64,000 nucleotides of DNA from Vitellaria paradoxa (taxonomy: Eukaryota; Streptophyta; Magnoliopsida; Ericales; Sapotaceae). The stretch covers positions 6,732,342 through 6,796,341 of the forward strand of contig CM034234.1 of assembly GCA_019916065.1 (NCBI GenBank), written 5' to 3'. Shown piece after piece: positions 45,000 to 58,377 of this stretch. Each line of letters begins with the position of its first letter. The stretch's first letter is position 1. Below the pieces are notes generated by a model, which saw only the letters and a program-made list of their open reading frames with translations, was not told the DNA's origin and did not search any database. A program made the translations under genes and the position numbers.

Positions 45000-47440
45000 C
45001 GACTCGATGAACATCATGATGATGGCTCATGCATGCATGCATGTATGTATGTATGTATGTACAATATGTGATGTGTGTAACGTGGATACGGTGGGGCCCG
45101 ATGGAATATGGGCCGTCCGCCGGGTTGGACTTTTGATAAATAGTCCGATTGCAGCTGCGTCGTGGTCTCGTGAAATGACTAATGACAAAAAAATTATTAA
45201 CTTTAACTAAATTTTATATTTTTTTTAATCAAAATTTTTACTCTTCACTTTTATGTCACATCTTATTACTTTTATTATACTTTTTCTCCCATATTTTTAT
45301 CTTTCAAACGGGTAAACCACCCCCGATTTGGTGTTTACTTTTCTAGACGGCCCTGGGTACCGTAATGGAAAAAGCAAATAGAAACCCCCTGCTAATTAAT
45401 TACAAGATTAAAAAAAAAAGCTTTTTTAAAAGTACTTTAAAAAAAAAAAAGAAAAGAGTGTGGCGTGCTAAGCCTCGTAAGTAGTTGTATTCAAACTTTG
45501 AGTTCAAAAAGAACTTTTTTTTTTTCTTTTTTATTATGTAATTCCACTTTAGTCATTATAATTTATTTAAAATTTTATTTTTTAAATTTAAAATTTTAAA
45601 ATTTTAATTTATTATAATCTCGATTGCTAACATGGGATTAGAGGAACAAAATGGTCATTGAAAGAGATTGTGATTGTCTAAATATATTTAACATTTTAAT
45701 CAAATATTTAAAAGTACAAATTTAAAATTATTGTTTTATTCACTGATTTATCAATTACAAAAAAAAAAAAAACCTGATAGATTGTAACAAAATTAAAAAC
45801 TTAGGCCTGTAATTGTTGGAAAAAAATAACCTCTAATATTAAAGTTAAATTTTGGGTAAAATTCGGAATGCAAAATGAGATAAGACCTTTTTATTTGTTT
45901 ATTTGTTCCTTGGTGTACTAACCTTCCCCCTTGTGTAATTATGAATTTTAGATTAATAGGATTTTCAATAAAATAATAAAAATTTAACTAATTTATGTAA
46001 AAATACAATTAAATTTTTAATAATACTACTAAATCATTAGACCCTTTATTATATAAATATGATTTATCTAAGAAAGTTTTCTAAATAAATTATACTAAAT
46101 TCCTTAATTTTAAATTTATAATTAATATAACTGTAATCTTAATGAATGTTTAGTATCCTCAAAAATTGAAAAATAATTACGAGTTATATAGTAAATTGTT
46201 AAAATATATATGTCCTCAAAATTTAACGACTTTTAAAATATTAATGTGAGGTTTGTTTATCTTAAAAAAGAAAAAATCAAATGAATTTTAATTGAATTGT
46301 TGGTAAATTGATATTTTTTTATGCTTTGTTTAGAGTATCAAAAAATTTTGAAAATTGGTAAAAAAATTAAAAAAAATTCTAAAAATTATTCATTTTTATT
46401 TACTATACGAATTACGAACTCACAACTTATTCATTTTACTTTATCTTTCTTTTTTTTTAATTTTATTTTTTTATGACTCAAATGCACCCTTAATTGGCAG
46501 CTCATCCCAGACGGCCCGAAGACGAAGGTTATTTGTTTTTGTCATTGCAGTTATTTCTCATGAAAACAAAAGGCAAATCATGAACAACGTGCGAGTCATA
46601 CATTTCAAAGTACATCAAAACAAGGGAATTGATGAGTGCTTTGTAGTGACATATGTAACTCATTCACCATTGTTAGTGATACTGTCTTATAATTAATTAA
46701 CGACGCAAAATAAGTTAACATATGGATAAATAAATTGAGAAGACACATGAATGCAACCGCGGAATCGCGTACTGATGGGAGGTTTAAGTGATTCAAAATT
46801 TCAGGATATATATATATATATATATATAGATATATATATATATTTTTAAAATGAAAAAATGAGTGACGGTTGGACCATTTGGTAGTCTTTATCTTTATTG
46901 TTTACGTTTATAAATTTTTAAAATTTGATAATAAAAATATATTTATTAAATTTATTTTTATTTCTTCGTTTTTAAAAAAAATGAAAACTTAAACATAAAA
47001 TAGTGAAAAAAAAAATATTTTTACTCTTTTTTATAAATATTTTATTAATTTTAATATTTTCGTCCATTTTTGGTAGCATATTAGAATAAATTATTTTATT
47101 CAAATATTTAATTAAAGTAAAATTATTTTTAATGAATAATATAATTTAATTAATTTAATTTGATTAACAAAAGTAATATGAAATCTATTTTATTAAAATA
47201 TTTTTAACAAATGAAAATAATTAAAGTAAATTAATAATTAGTTAAAATTAAGTAATTAAATTAATACAAAATATATTTTATTAAATTCAATTAATTTTTT
47301 TAAAGAAATAAAAAATCAAGTATTTTATAAAATAACAATTGATTACCGTAAAGAAAATTTATTTCAAATATATGCAATTTTAATTTTTATTTAAAAAAAT
47401 GATAATAGAAAATTAAATAAAAAATATAAAAAAGTGGTGT
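45000..47440. other. Intergenic DNA, no convincing gene
   Basis: A run of TGCATGCATGTATGTATG at about 45027-45058 and MITE-like text near 45190-45310 (CTTCACTTTTATGTCACATC) related to 52160-52340. Near 46320-46500 another GTTTAG...CACCCTTA element is likely. Otherwise AT-rich. Confidence 0.45.
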
Positions 47441-47442
47441 CA

Positions 47443-47588
47443 GGACCTGTTTGGTTGACAAAAATAGAGTAAAAAGTACAATAAAAATAAAAAATGTGAC
47501 ATAAAAGTGATACGTGAAAAAAATTGATTGAAGAAAAATATAAAATTAGTTAAAATTGGTGACTTTTGATGACACCTAACAGGCCCTA
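47443..47588. mobile_element. Short MITE, CCTGTTTGG family
   Basis: About 146 bp with ends GGACCTGTTTGGTTG and ACACCTAACAGGCCCT, imperfect inverted repeats. Its interior ATGTGACATAAAAGTGATAC is the inverse of text inside 52160-52340, so both belong to one family. Confidence 0.65.
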
Positions 47589-49960
47589 AACCAAAGTTAA
47601 CTTAAATGATAAATTTTGGAAAAAAAGGTAAATGAAAATGTCAGGTAAAAAAAAGATAATCCAACTGCGACTATTGATTTTTGCTTTGGTAATACTCTTA
47701 TTAGGCTTGGATATGTTGTCCACTGATTAGACATTTGCACTGTAATCAACACAAATACGCAACTGTGAAAATAACATTTTGAATGAATTTTTAGTTTTAA
47801 ATAATAAATCCACACAAGCATTGAGTTTTGAATTTAGCTGACCCTTTGTTTCTTGGCTTGAGAGAGTTCGCGCACGTGCGCCTGTATAGAGTTGTTTGTA
47901 ACTCCAACTAAGTTTAAAAAATTTTTTAAAAAAAATATTCAAAAATTTTAAAATTTTCAAACTCCAAAAATTCTAACATTTTTTAAAAATTTGTCAAAAT
48001 CTATTGGAACAAACCATTGTAGTGCGTTCCAACAGATTTTAACAAATTTTTAAAAAGTAAACTGATATTTGTACCAAAAATTTTCACAAAATTTCTAAAA
48101 TTTTTAAGATTCTTCACTAAAATTTTGTCACGCGTCACTTTATATAATTTTTAATAATTTATATCAAATCAAAACAAATATCTAACCATCATTTCAAAAT
48201 AATTACATTCCAAATTCTAAAAAATTCACTTTTGTAAAGTTTTTTTTTTTTTTTTTTTTTTAACACTTCAAACGACCTTTATATATAAACTAGTGAATAA
48301 TCCATGGAAAAGGGTAGACTAACATCACTGTGGCATTACGCTTGTGGGTCATTAAATTAAAATTTAATGGTTCAAATTTATTCAAGAATTTTTTAATTAA
48401 GAATATGTGAATGAATATGAACTGTTTAATTAAAATTTAACAGCTTAAATTTAATGTTTGGGGCTAATATCGGTCATCGATGTCAATTTCCCCACGTCCT
48501 AACTCCTACCTATGATACTCCTTAACTTAAATTAAATAGGCGTTCCTTAAATTAAATATGCACACGTTAGAAATTGAAATATATTATACTTTTTTCTTTT
48601 TCAAAAACCAAAAATAAATTTCTTTTTCATTATATAATTCTTGATAAGTAAAATTTTTATTTTTCGCAATATAACTCCACATATATCATCATTAAATATA
48701 ATTTAAGAGTCTATCAAAATGTGAAGTGATCCAAAGACTAGGCGGGAGTTTGAGAGAGAGTTTTGATTTATAAAAAATCACAACCATTCATTGAAAATAA
48801 AAATCAATCTTAACCTCTAAATTTTAGTTTACGAAAGAGATATATTTGAGAAGTGTTGTGTTTTATTATATAAATAATAAATACATTTTATTTTTAATTT
48901 ATTGCATTACATCTCATCTCACAATAAATGTTAAATTTTGGAACATGAAAATTAAAAAAGAAATATATTTATATTTTTTATATATAAGTATGAAAAAAAT
49001 TAGCAACGGGGTTAGCTCATTGCCTTATCATCATGTCCTCGGATAACAATTTTCCCTCTCCCCTTTTTTTTTTTTTTTTGGGTTAGTGTGTTTGAATTAG
49101 AAATTTAATATAAAAATTTTAAAAATTAAATGAAAGTATAAAATTATAAATGTTATGTCTTTAATTAAATATATTTAAAAATTAAAATATATTTATTAAT
49201 AAAATAATTTTGAATTTAATTATTTTAATTTTTCAAATTTTATATTTATTTTTTTATCTTTCCGTTCGCCATCACAAACTAAACATGCATGAGGAATAAT
49301 TTCGGTCCTTGTTTTTAATAAATTTTTGATCTAAATAATATTTTATCTGAGTGATTATATATATATATATATATATATTATTGTACTAAAGGAAAAGTTT
49401 CAGTGGATGGAACTTCTTTCAATTTTAATTTTTTTTTTGGCGCCATGGGAATGGATGAACTACTAAAGGTAGAGCTAAATATTGAGTGCACTAAAAAAAT
49501 GTAATTTTAATAATTTTTTGATGTGAGGCACATTAGTTAGTAATTGAGTGAGCATTTGATAAAATTTTATAAAATTTAAAAAGAGTTTGAAAAAATTAAT
49601 TTTGAATTTGATGGAGAAAGTCAAAAAAATTAATAAAAATTATTATTATTATTATTATTTGTTTTTTTTTTTTTATTTTTGATAGTTAACTAAACCCCAC
49701 CATAGACTCATCTCTAAGATAGAAATTTTCTAAATTAAGAATTATAAAAGCTCCAAATTTCGATGCATGGAGTTTTAATTAAATCCATTCAAGATTACAC
49801 GACGATCATATTTGACTTTGAAAATTGGTTGATAGATTCAAACTGGCAACGTCCTCTTGCTACAGTACCTTGCTAAATCCCCGATGAGTTGCAAATGAAG
49901 TACTCCCTCTCTTGCCTGAAATGTAACCGGTAAATTTGCATATAAGATACATGTTACATT

Positions 49961-50004
<44 letters not shown>

Positions 50005-50808
50005 TTTTACTTTTTGTATTATTGATTTTCTTTAGTGAATGAGTATAAATAAATAAATAAATAAAAATACTTATTCATAAAAGAAATTTATCAGAATGGC
50101 ACGTTAATGACAATTATATAATAAAAGATCTTTAATGGGTCGTTGTTTAATTTTAAAATATTAAAATTTCAAAATTATCATACCACTAATTTTTTTTTTT
50201 TTGATAGCTTAGCACTATTCAATAAATAAATATAGTTCGTACAAACATTAAAAGTGAGAGATTTATTAATTTTAGTTGACTAATTGTCTGCCATGTTTGG
50301 GACTTATACCTACTCCATTAGTGCTAAAAGTGTCAAAAGGACTCAACTTAAGCAGCCATTTGCGCTCCCCCTCCCCCAAAAAGCCTTATGAGCGTACAAA
50401 GTGATAAAAAATGAGATAAAGTGAAATAAGTTATAAATTCTTAATTTGTATAGTAAGATAAAAAATAAATAATTTTTAAAATTTTTTTGATATCTTTTAT
50501 CATTTTTAAAAATTTTTTATCACTTCAAACAGAACATCGATAATAACCGCGTAGGTGAGATTTTTTTTGGTGTGACATAAAATTCTTTTCAGTATTTCAA
50601 ATAAAATTTTTTCTCCATGTGAAATTTTTTTTAGGCGTAAAACTTTTCTTAACATCCTAAATAAATTTTTTTTTTAAGTATAAAGTTTTTTTTCTTAAGT
50701 TTAAATATGCAGATTTTATTTGTTTTAGAATTTCACGTGTCGCAGTCGCGTATCCCGACTCGGTGTGGCTCCGCCATCAATGCACTGAGTTAAGATCTTT
50801 GTCAAAAG
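47589..50808. other. Intergenic DNA, no convincing gene
   Basis: AT-rich with homopolymers, an inverted-repeat-rich stretch near 47980-48060 and a long AT run (49964-50001). A GC-richer patch at about 50735-50790 lies next to the SINE and may be older gene-derived sequence, but no frame is convincing. Confidence 0.45.
49964..50001. repeat. (AT)19 microsatellite
   Basis: Longest uninterrupted AT dinucleotide run noticed in the window. Confidence 0.95.
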
Positions 50809-51074
50809 ACCCCTTCAGGGGTGGCCGAGTGGAAGTCGGGCTCGCCTTAGAGTTTGGGCCTCTCGAGGATTCCGGGTTCGACTCCCCCACGGAAGGTGGG
50901 TTACCGCTGTAATGGCGGGTGCCTAATAGCCTCCTCTCGATCGTGCCAGTCAGCCAGGGCTTGCCTAGGCTCGTTAACTCTCCAGGGACCTTTGCCGGCT
51001 AGGGTCCTGGAGCGTATTTCGCCCTATGTGCACCCCAGTATGGGATAGCAGCTACAGACTTCCACGTACCAGAA
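50809..51074 (+). mobile_element. tRNA-derived SINE with 14-bp target duplication
   Basis: A GC-rich 266-bp body is flanked by the perfect direct repeat ATCTTTGTCAAAAG (50795-50808 and 51075-51088). The head contains a consensus RNA polymerase III A box, TGGCCGAGTGG (50822-50832), and B box, GGTTCGACTCC (50875-50885), 42 bases apart as in tRNA genes of the Leu/Ser type. The head cannot fold as a complete functional tRNA, and about 190 bp of unrelated body follows. There is no long A or T tail; the 3' end is CCAGAA. Its movement would depend on a LINE reverse transcriptase. Confidence 0.88.
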
Positions 51075-51088
51075 ATCTTTGTCAAAAG

Positions 51089-52159
51089 TGTTTGGAGACG
51101 GCGGCCAAATTAATCCCTTTGCTGGCGAGTCATTTTCACTTGACCATAAGCGCTTCAACTAGCCTTTAATTATGAGACTCTTCGTTTGCCTGCGTTTAAT
51201 TTAGGGTGCCACAGTCGTAAACCATGTTATTTTTAAGTTGGTATAATTATACCAAGTTAAACTTAAAGATTTGGCGACCTTCGTCTAGATTGAATAAAAA
51301 ATTTAAAAATAGAGTCGATTGAATTATAAAAATTTAAGTGAAAAAAAAAATTTAAATAAAATGAATTGAATTACAAAATTTTAAGAGATAAAACTTGAAA
51401 AGAAAAAAAAATAAGATCAAATTATCCAATTTATAGCTCAGAGTAGTTTTAAGACTGATCCCCTAATTACAATGACAAAATTAATGTATTTGTACATACC
51501 TTAAGAATATTTTTATTTATTTATTTTCTTAATTAAAATTTTGATATATATATATATATACACATATATATGATATGATGTATTGTTACAACTTAATTAA
51601 TAAATTATATTTCGACCCTCTTTTCAAAATTAAATATTGAATTTTTTAACATCACAAATTATTTACCTTATTTAATTTACCTCTCAATCCTATGAGCATG
51701 GATCATGAACTCATGTACACATGCATACTTCCCAACCACAAAGAAAGTATAGTTTAAGCCGCCCTGCCTGCGGAAAACATTAATTTTGTTGAAATGTCAT
51801 GTTTGAGGTTCAAAAATCAGTTCTTTCTGTTTCCTCTGTATCCACGAGGAGCCCTCCGGGCGACAGTGACATTTTATGCATTGAAATTTCAGAAAACTTA
51901 TAATAATAATAATAAATAAGCCACGATTATATGACTTCAGATTTTTCTTCTACCGTTGGTTAATTTGCACGGAGATTTTTCCTCAGATTTTTCTTCTACC
52001 GTTGGTTAATTTGCACGGAGATTTTTCCTCCTTTCTACATACATCTCGATCTTTTCCACCCTTTTTTCTTCTCCAGCCGCCATGACAAACTACATGGACG
52101 TAGATTTTATGGTGGGGTGACCAAGATTCTATGACTTGGATTATTTTATTTGTACATCC
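51089..52159. other. Intergenic DNA, no convincing gene
   Basis: Mixed sequence, with a perfect 46-bp tandem duplication at 51938-52029 and an AT run near 51545-51560. No gene recognised. Confidence 0.5.
51938..52029. repeat. Perfect 46-bp tandem duplication
   Basis: Two adjacent identical units starting at 51938 and 51984 (CAGATTTTTCTTCTACCGTT ... GAGATTTTTCCT). No differences were seen, so it is recent. Confidence 0.9.
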
Positions 52160-52340
52160 GACAATATTAAAGCCCTGTTTGGTAGAATCAAAATTTACTA
52201 AAATTTATTAATTTTAACTAATTTTTGTATTTTCTTCCAATCAAATTTTTTCGCATATCACTTTTATGTTATATTTTTCTATTTTATTATATTTTTTGCC
52301 AATTTTTTGTTTCACCAAACAGGCCCTAATTAATATTGTC
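52160..52340. mobile_element. Short MITE, CCTGTTTGG family, with extended inverted ends
   Basis: 181 bp. GACAATATTAA...CCTGTTTGGT on the left faces ACCAAACAGG...TTAATATTGTC on the right. The inner part matches the family at 47443-47588; the outer 11 bp are also inverted and may be element or a palindromic target. Confidence 0.7.
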
Positions 52341-52645
52341 TGAAAAAAAAAAAAAATTATACATACATCTTACATAAAAATTAGCAGTGAACGCGGGATC
52401 ATAAATTTGCAGGATTCTCTCAAGCCTAACCATATAGTTTAGAATTTGAGCTTGTTTTCATTCTTTTTGTTTTGTTTTTTTTTTTGGATATGATTAGAAA
52501 AAGAAAAAAAAGATTTACGCTCAATTTTAACATTGAGCCTGTCATAGGAATAATGTCTAAGACTCACCCAAAAAAAAATTAAAATATATTTTTTAAGAAA
52601 TATTTTATTGTTTAACATTATAAAACCAAGATTAGAAAATATATA

Positions 52646-52780
52646 GTGGCGTTTGGATGGCAAAAAAAAAAAAAAAGATTAGTGTAAAAGTGATACATAA
52701 CTAAATCTAATTGGAAAAAATTGAAAAAAATTAATAAAAATTAAATTTTTTTGATATTTTTTTAATAAACCAAACATCCC
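52646..52780. mobile_element. Short MITE, related family
   Basis: GTGGCGTTTGGATGGC at the left and AAACCAAACATCCC at the right are imperfect inverted repeats. The interior contains TGTAAAAGTGATACATAAC, shared with the two elements above. Confidence 0.55.
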
Positions 52781-55649
52781 TAATTATTCATATTCAGTAA
52801 AAACGCCATATAAAATCAAATCTTACCAACCGATGATGAATTTAGGGGGAAAGTGATTTTCTTTAAGTGGAAATCACATCAATTTTCGGTAATAAGATTT
52901 GTTTGTCTGTACTTAATCATGGCGTTTCTTTCTTTTTTTTTTTTTTTCATCACAAGAATCACTTGAAGTTCAGTGTTTGTGGGGAAGCCTTGGTTGCATT
53001 ATTGGTCGCAATTGTTGATTCCCCACAGGCACAAAAGACCACCATTGGCGGCTGAGATTTTGTTGGTCAATTGTTGAGATAAAATACAATAAGAGGTCAT
53101 TCCAAAAGTTGAATTTTTAGTAATTAATTTTTTTTTTTGGTTAAAAGTTGGTTGTTGAAAATTTTAGTGTGTTTCATAAATTAAGTAATAATTTTTAATA
53201 ACTTTTAGTAATATTTAATAATTATTACGTGTTCAATAAAATTTTTAATAATTTTTGACAAATTTTAATAATTTTTTATGCGTTTGATAAAAATTTTAAT
53301 AATTTTTAAATTGAATAAATTATTATAACTGAGTAAAAAAAATAAAAATTAATATCTTACTAAACACTTGAAAAAAAAAAACAAAAGTTAGTTGTTTTAT
53401 ACTAAAAGTTTGTCCCCTGGGTATACCATACAAAAACTTAAACCCTCCTGCTATCCTACTTAAAATTTAAACTCGTAACTTTAATTATTAACTTAGTTAT
53501 CTAAGCCATCAATGGATATCCTTGAACCTAAATCTAGAACTGCGTTGTATTGGAAGGACAGATTAAAAATGACGACCAATTGGGATCCTCAAAGGGCCAG
53601 CAACTTGTATTTGACTTTACCTCAAGGAAGAATATGCATAAAATATATATATGTAGTTTACAACATCAATGATGCAACCAAAACGAAGAACTCAACAACC
53701 CAATGGCCTAAAAACAAATACTAATCTATTGGGAAAGGCCTTTGAATACTGATGAATGTGTAAGAATTAATGAATTGATATCTGAGGAAGGTAGAGACAT
53801 GCAATTCAGGGCTGATGCATGGGACATGCTTAAGGTCAATTTGTGGATGTGACACCACTGACCTTTATGTCATCTTGTGGGGCACCTAGAGGGGGAGGAA
53901 TTGAAAATTTGGAATCGCTATTTTGGTTCCTCCCTCTCATGTTTAGGGGTATGTTTGGAAGAGGGACTAGGGGTAATATTTTTTATAATACTTTTTATTT
54001 TGAATTATATTATAAATACGTAATTACTCTGATTGTCTGTAATTTCATCCAAAGTTAATGGTTGTTATGAGAGTTTTAAGTCCAACCAGCTTAATTAAAT
54101 CCCATCCACTCTTAATCACCTTCTAAACAAACTCTTAAGGAGAAGTGATATGTAGAGATAGGGGACTAATTCGGGTCAACATATGGTGATTAGGTTTATG
54201 ATTATATTTTTCATCTTCTCAACTATTTCAAAATTTAATAGTCATATTAATAACTAATTATTTTATAATCAAGTTATATTAATGTTAAATTACGTCAATT
54301 TTCATATTAATGTTAAATTACGTCAATTTTAAATTAAAGTATTTATATAATATTATATTTGAGTTTTTTCTCAATAATTAATCTGTGTTGAGTGGTTTTA
54401 TGTTATAGTATTACATTTAATATTGTTAATCCAAGGAGGAGAGATCCTTGCAAGTGCAATTCAAATTATAAGTTCTATTTGAATATTCTTATAATTACTT
54501 ACATTCTTTTAATTAGCTGTCATAGAGATTGTATTAAAAAAGAGGGTGGTTAGAGGACATGGAGGATCATATTACGATCAATACATACTTACGTTATGAA
54601 AGTAAAGGGATATGGCCTTCAAGTTTTAAAAAAAAATTCTATATATCTAGTATAAGATATTTATAATACATTACTTTTTTTTTTAATATGGTCATCTAGT
54701 CTTTTTATTTTGGGCTATTAATAACATATTAAACTTAATTTTTGAGTTAGGTCATTAATAATATGTGAAACTTGATTCTTAAATTGACTCATTAATAAGA
54801 TATGAGAATTGATTCTTAAGTTGAGCATTTACTCATTAATAAGATATGAGATTTGATTTTTAAATTGAGCCATTAATAGTCTAACTTAGTCAATTGAATA
54901 GTTTTTTAAGTAAGTCTGTGAATGTGTGCTCTATATATTTGATTAATGTTTCAAGCCCATGACTATTAATTTATATTATTTATTGAAGAATCTCAAATAG
55001 ACTCCTTAATTCTGAGATTATATTTTTTAGATTATATGAAAAAATATTAAAATTTATAGGAATTGATTTCTCCCATGATAAATTCATAGTTTTGTCCCCA
55101 ATTATGATTGTTTAATTCAAGTAATAAAATTGTTAATTTCTTCGCATTTTAACCATTTTGGTAAGATAATAGTTAAAAGTTTAATATAGGGCAAGGGTAA
55201 GTAAAAGAATATTGAGTATAAGTTATCATTCAAGTTTTTGACTTTTTTTTTGAAATGATCAAAACTATTTCTTAGATTTTAAATTTATTTTAAACCATTA
55301 ATAACAAATATGTTAAATTAACAAAAAAAAAATTAACTTTTTTTAAACACAAAAAAAAAAAAATTATTTACCAAAAACTTAGTCTCTTTTTTTTTTGTTT
55401 TCTCATCCCAAACTAAGCCTAAATTTCATGGCGGATAAAAGAAAAAAAAGGGGGGGAAAGAAAGTTTGATAAACGTGAGAGGAGTGTATAAGAAATTAAA
55501 TCTAATATGATCATATATATATATATATATATATCTGTGTGTGTATGTATATTAAACTAACTATAGTTGAATTGCTTACATTATGAATTTTAATTCATTT
55601 TTAAGTAAGTTGTTCTAGATTATAATTTCCACTATAAAACTTAAACATC
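52781..55649. other. Intergenic DNA, no convincing gene
   Basis: Open frames at 52867-53055, 53512-53724 and 53843-54058 match no family I know and lack splice support. MITE-like text occurs near 53095-53415. Imperfect repeats with AATAAGATATGAGA at about 54795 and 54838 are local tandem copies. Confidence 0.45.
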
Positions 55650-56060
55650 AATAGCAGTAGTTGACTTTGCAAATTTTTTTTAACATAAAAAGATTTACAA
55701 GAAATCAACTATTTTTTTTTTATAATAAAGTGTATTATCTCACTACACTAAAACATTTTTTTGTACATAATATCATTAATTCTAACATATAATATAACAA
55801 ATTTTGTACACAATAAAACTTAATAATAATTATATATATATATATATATATATTTAACAAAGGATATCCCAGTAAACCTTACTGTTAAAAAGATCAATTA
55901 AATCATTATAAAAATTATATTTATTGGTTTAACATACAAATATAATTTTTTTTCTCCCTCAAGGCAACATAACTTTTCTCCTGTTCTTGATTCCGACGTA
56001 ATACTTTGTTTATTTCTTAGGTGTTAGGTGCCTATTACTAAAAATCTTGAATCGCCCCTG
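55650..56060. mobile_element. Third copy of the hAT-like family, degraded
   Basis: Follows 35204-35752 in the same order (ACTACACTA...ACATTTTTTTGTACATAATATCA, AATAAAACTTAATAATAATT, CTCCCTCAAGGCAAC) and ends AATCGCCCCTG, matching the right terminal repeat. The left end is not clear, and an AT run has expanded inside it. Confidence 0.6.
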
Positions 56061-58377
56061 GTATACAGTCGATACGCCTAGAAAGAGAATATATAGCATT
56101 CTGTGTATCCAGAAGGCCTGCTCCGCTCATAATTCCAAGAAGGAATTGACAATTAATTCCTTAGAATTTGTCAGTCAGGTCGAGAAAATTAACGATGAAT
56201 ATAAGGTCAAGGCACTTTAATCTAAAAGGAAAATGTAATCATTTGACTAATTGTCTTGCCAAATGGTCAAGGCAATTAATCATTTTACCGCACCCATAGC
56301 TTTGTGGGAACTACGTTGCCTATGAAAGATGTGGACCACTGATGAAGAAATTGCAAATATTCATAAGCACATTCTAGGGTTCTTAGAATATGAAAGGACC
56401 TCCATAACTATTATATATGTGTATGGTTTGTGAGGAACACCTCGTTGCATTATGAGAGTTTTGATTTTTTTTTTCCTGCTCAAATTGCAATATAAAAAAC
56501 TCTACATTTTGATTTGTCAGTTATTTGTTAACGATACTACACGTGCATATATATATATATATATATATATATGCTGAATGACTATTTTTTTTATTTGATA
56601 TCTCAGATGTCCGAACTAATTTACGCACATCTCGACTAATCTCTGGAGGTTTTAAAATTAAGGATCGGGTAAATCTCTAGTGACCCTGATGAGACTTGAA
56701 CTAGAGATCTTGAAATTAAAGACGGAGTGAATTTCCAATAACTCTGAGGAGACTTGAACTAGTGACCATTATAAAACAAACTCAAAGTTTTTTCAGTTGA
56801 GCTAACACTCAAGATTTATTAGTTTTCTTCTTATATCTAAATAATAAATTGACGAAGGATTATGGAGTTGAAGAGGTGAGGCCCATTTGTGGGTGCTAAC
56901 GCATAAAGGATGGGACATTAATGCACATGGAAATGGATCTAAATTCTCAAACTTTCAATGACCAAATGCCACCTTGGACCTTGTTTGTTTCTTACTAATG
57001 AGATGGGCTGATCCAATGCTGTTTGTAACTATAGACATTTCCAGTGACAAATTTTGGGTCAAACCCAATGCTTTGCTATAATGTTTGAAGTTGTTAATTA
57101 TTGCTTTTTTTTTTTGAGCTAAAAATAAATAAATTAATTAATCAAACAGCTTTTAAAACTTTCTTCGACGAAAATTAGTCTTAGCCCAAGTTCTGGTTGT
57201 TTATTTTCTCTAAAAATATTTTACATTAAAAAACAGAAGGAACTTTAATGTCCAAATTGGAGTGAGTAAAAAAGAGAAATTTGAGAAATATTACTTAAGT
57301 TTGAAGATTAATTTAGTTAATATTTCAAACACCACTTTAATTATTTTAAACGTGAAAATAAATTGTTAGATTTAATTATATTGATTTAATTAATAAATGA
57401 ATTATAAATATTAGACTCACTAGTGTATGTATGTGTGTATACATGTATATATATATTTTCTTTCTTTGAGCTCCAACAAGAAACAAGGTGATCAAGGGAT
57501 GGTGCTGTACGTAGAATGGGGAAGAGTGAATCTTTTGCTCATCCGTAATCCTTTACAAGTGAGTTATGGGTCCCCCCCCCCTTTTCACATTTAGATGACT
57601 GACATTAATTTTGATGTTATTTTTGAATCGTTTAATTAAGATTTAATAATTTAGATATATTTATATTTTTTTAATTTAAATAAATATAAATATATTTAAA
57701 TTATTAAATTTTAATTAACAGTCTCTTACCTAATGTCACAAAACTAACATTAAAATCGAAGTCAGACTTTCTTTTTATTTTTTGGGGGCCTTTTTGTTTT
57801 TTTTTTTGGTTTTTTTGTTATTTATTTATTTATTTTTTGGTGTTTTTAAGGGGTTGTTTTTGAAAGTGATATCATGCTTAATTACTTAAGGATAGTTTAA
57901 CTTGCTGGGGGGAATAAAAGGGAAGAAGAGTGTTTGGAATGTATATATTTTGTGAAATTATAAAATTAAGATATTTTTAAATTTTTATTTAAGTGATATT
58001 TTATTATAATAAAATCATGAAATATTTATCTTAATAAGAATACAAATTATCTTAATAAGAATATGTATTTTTATTTCATATTTGTATTAATTGATTAAAT
58101 ATTATTAAAATTACAACTATTAAACTAACAACAACATTATTACAAATTAACAATTTAATAAATTATTGCGTGAAATTTTTAATTAGGATCACGAAAGTAA
58201 TACCGGGGCCACCTTTAATTAACCGAAAAAATTTATTTTCTTCTCGTTGCAAAGTCCAACGGTCATGATAATAATTTTCCCTTCCCACAGCTTCCCTTCA
58301 TTTTCTGTTTCCGTTCTAGAGTTCCAGAATCCAAACACAGCAGAAATCTTTTTCCTTAACTTTTTGAGCCTCCGAAA
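56061..58377. other. Intergenic DNA, no convincing gene
   Basis: Scattered TE-like text, including two similar strings with GAGACTTGAACTAG near 56692 and 56750, and a (C)10 tract near 57573. The last 120 bases are GC-richer and pyrimidine-rich, consistent with a promoter or leader for the small gene at 58378. Confidence 0.4.

Noticed and set aside
50820..50890. A functional tRNA gene
   Set aside because: A and B boxes are consensus, but no 3' acceptor arm pairs with the 5' end, and the flanking duplication encloses a longer 266-bp unit, so a SINE fits better.
50854..51048. A 64-codon frame in a GC-rich island
   Set aside because: It lies inside the SINE body, between polymerase III promoter boxes and the target duplication.
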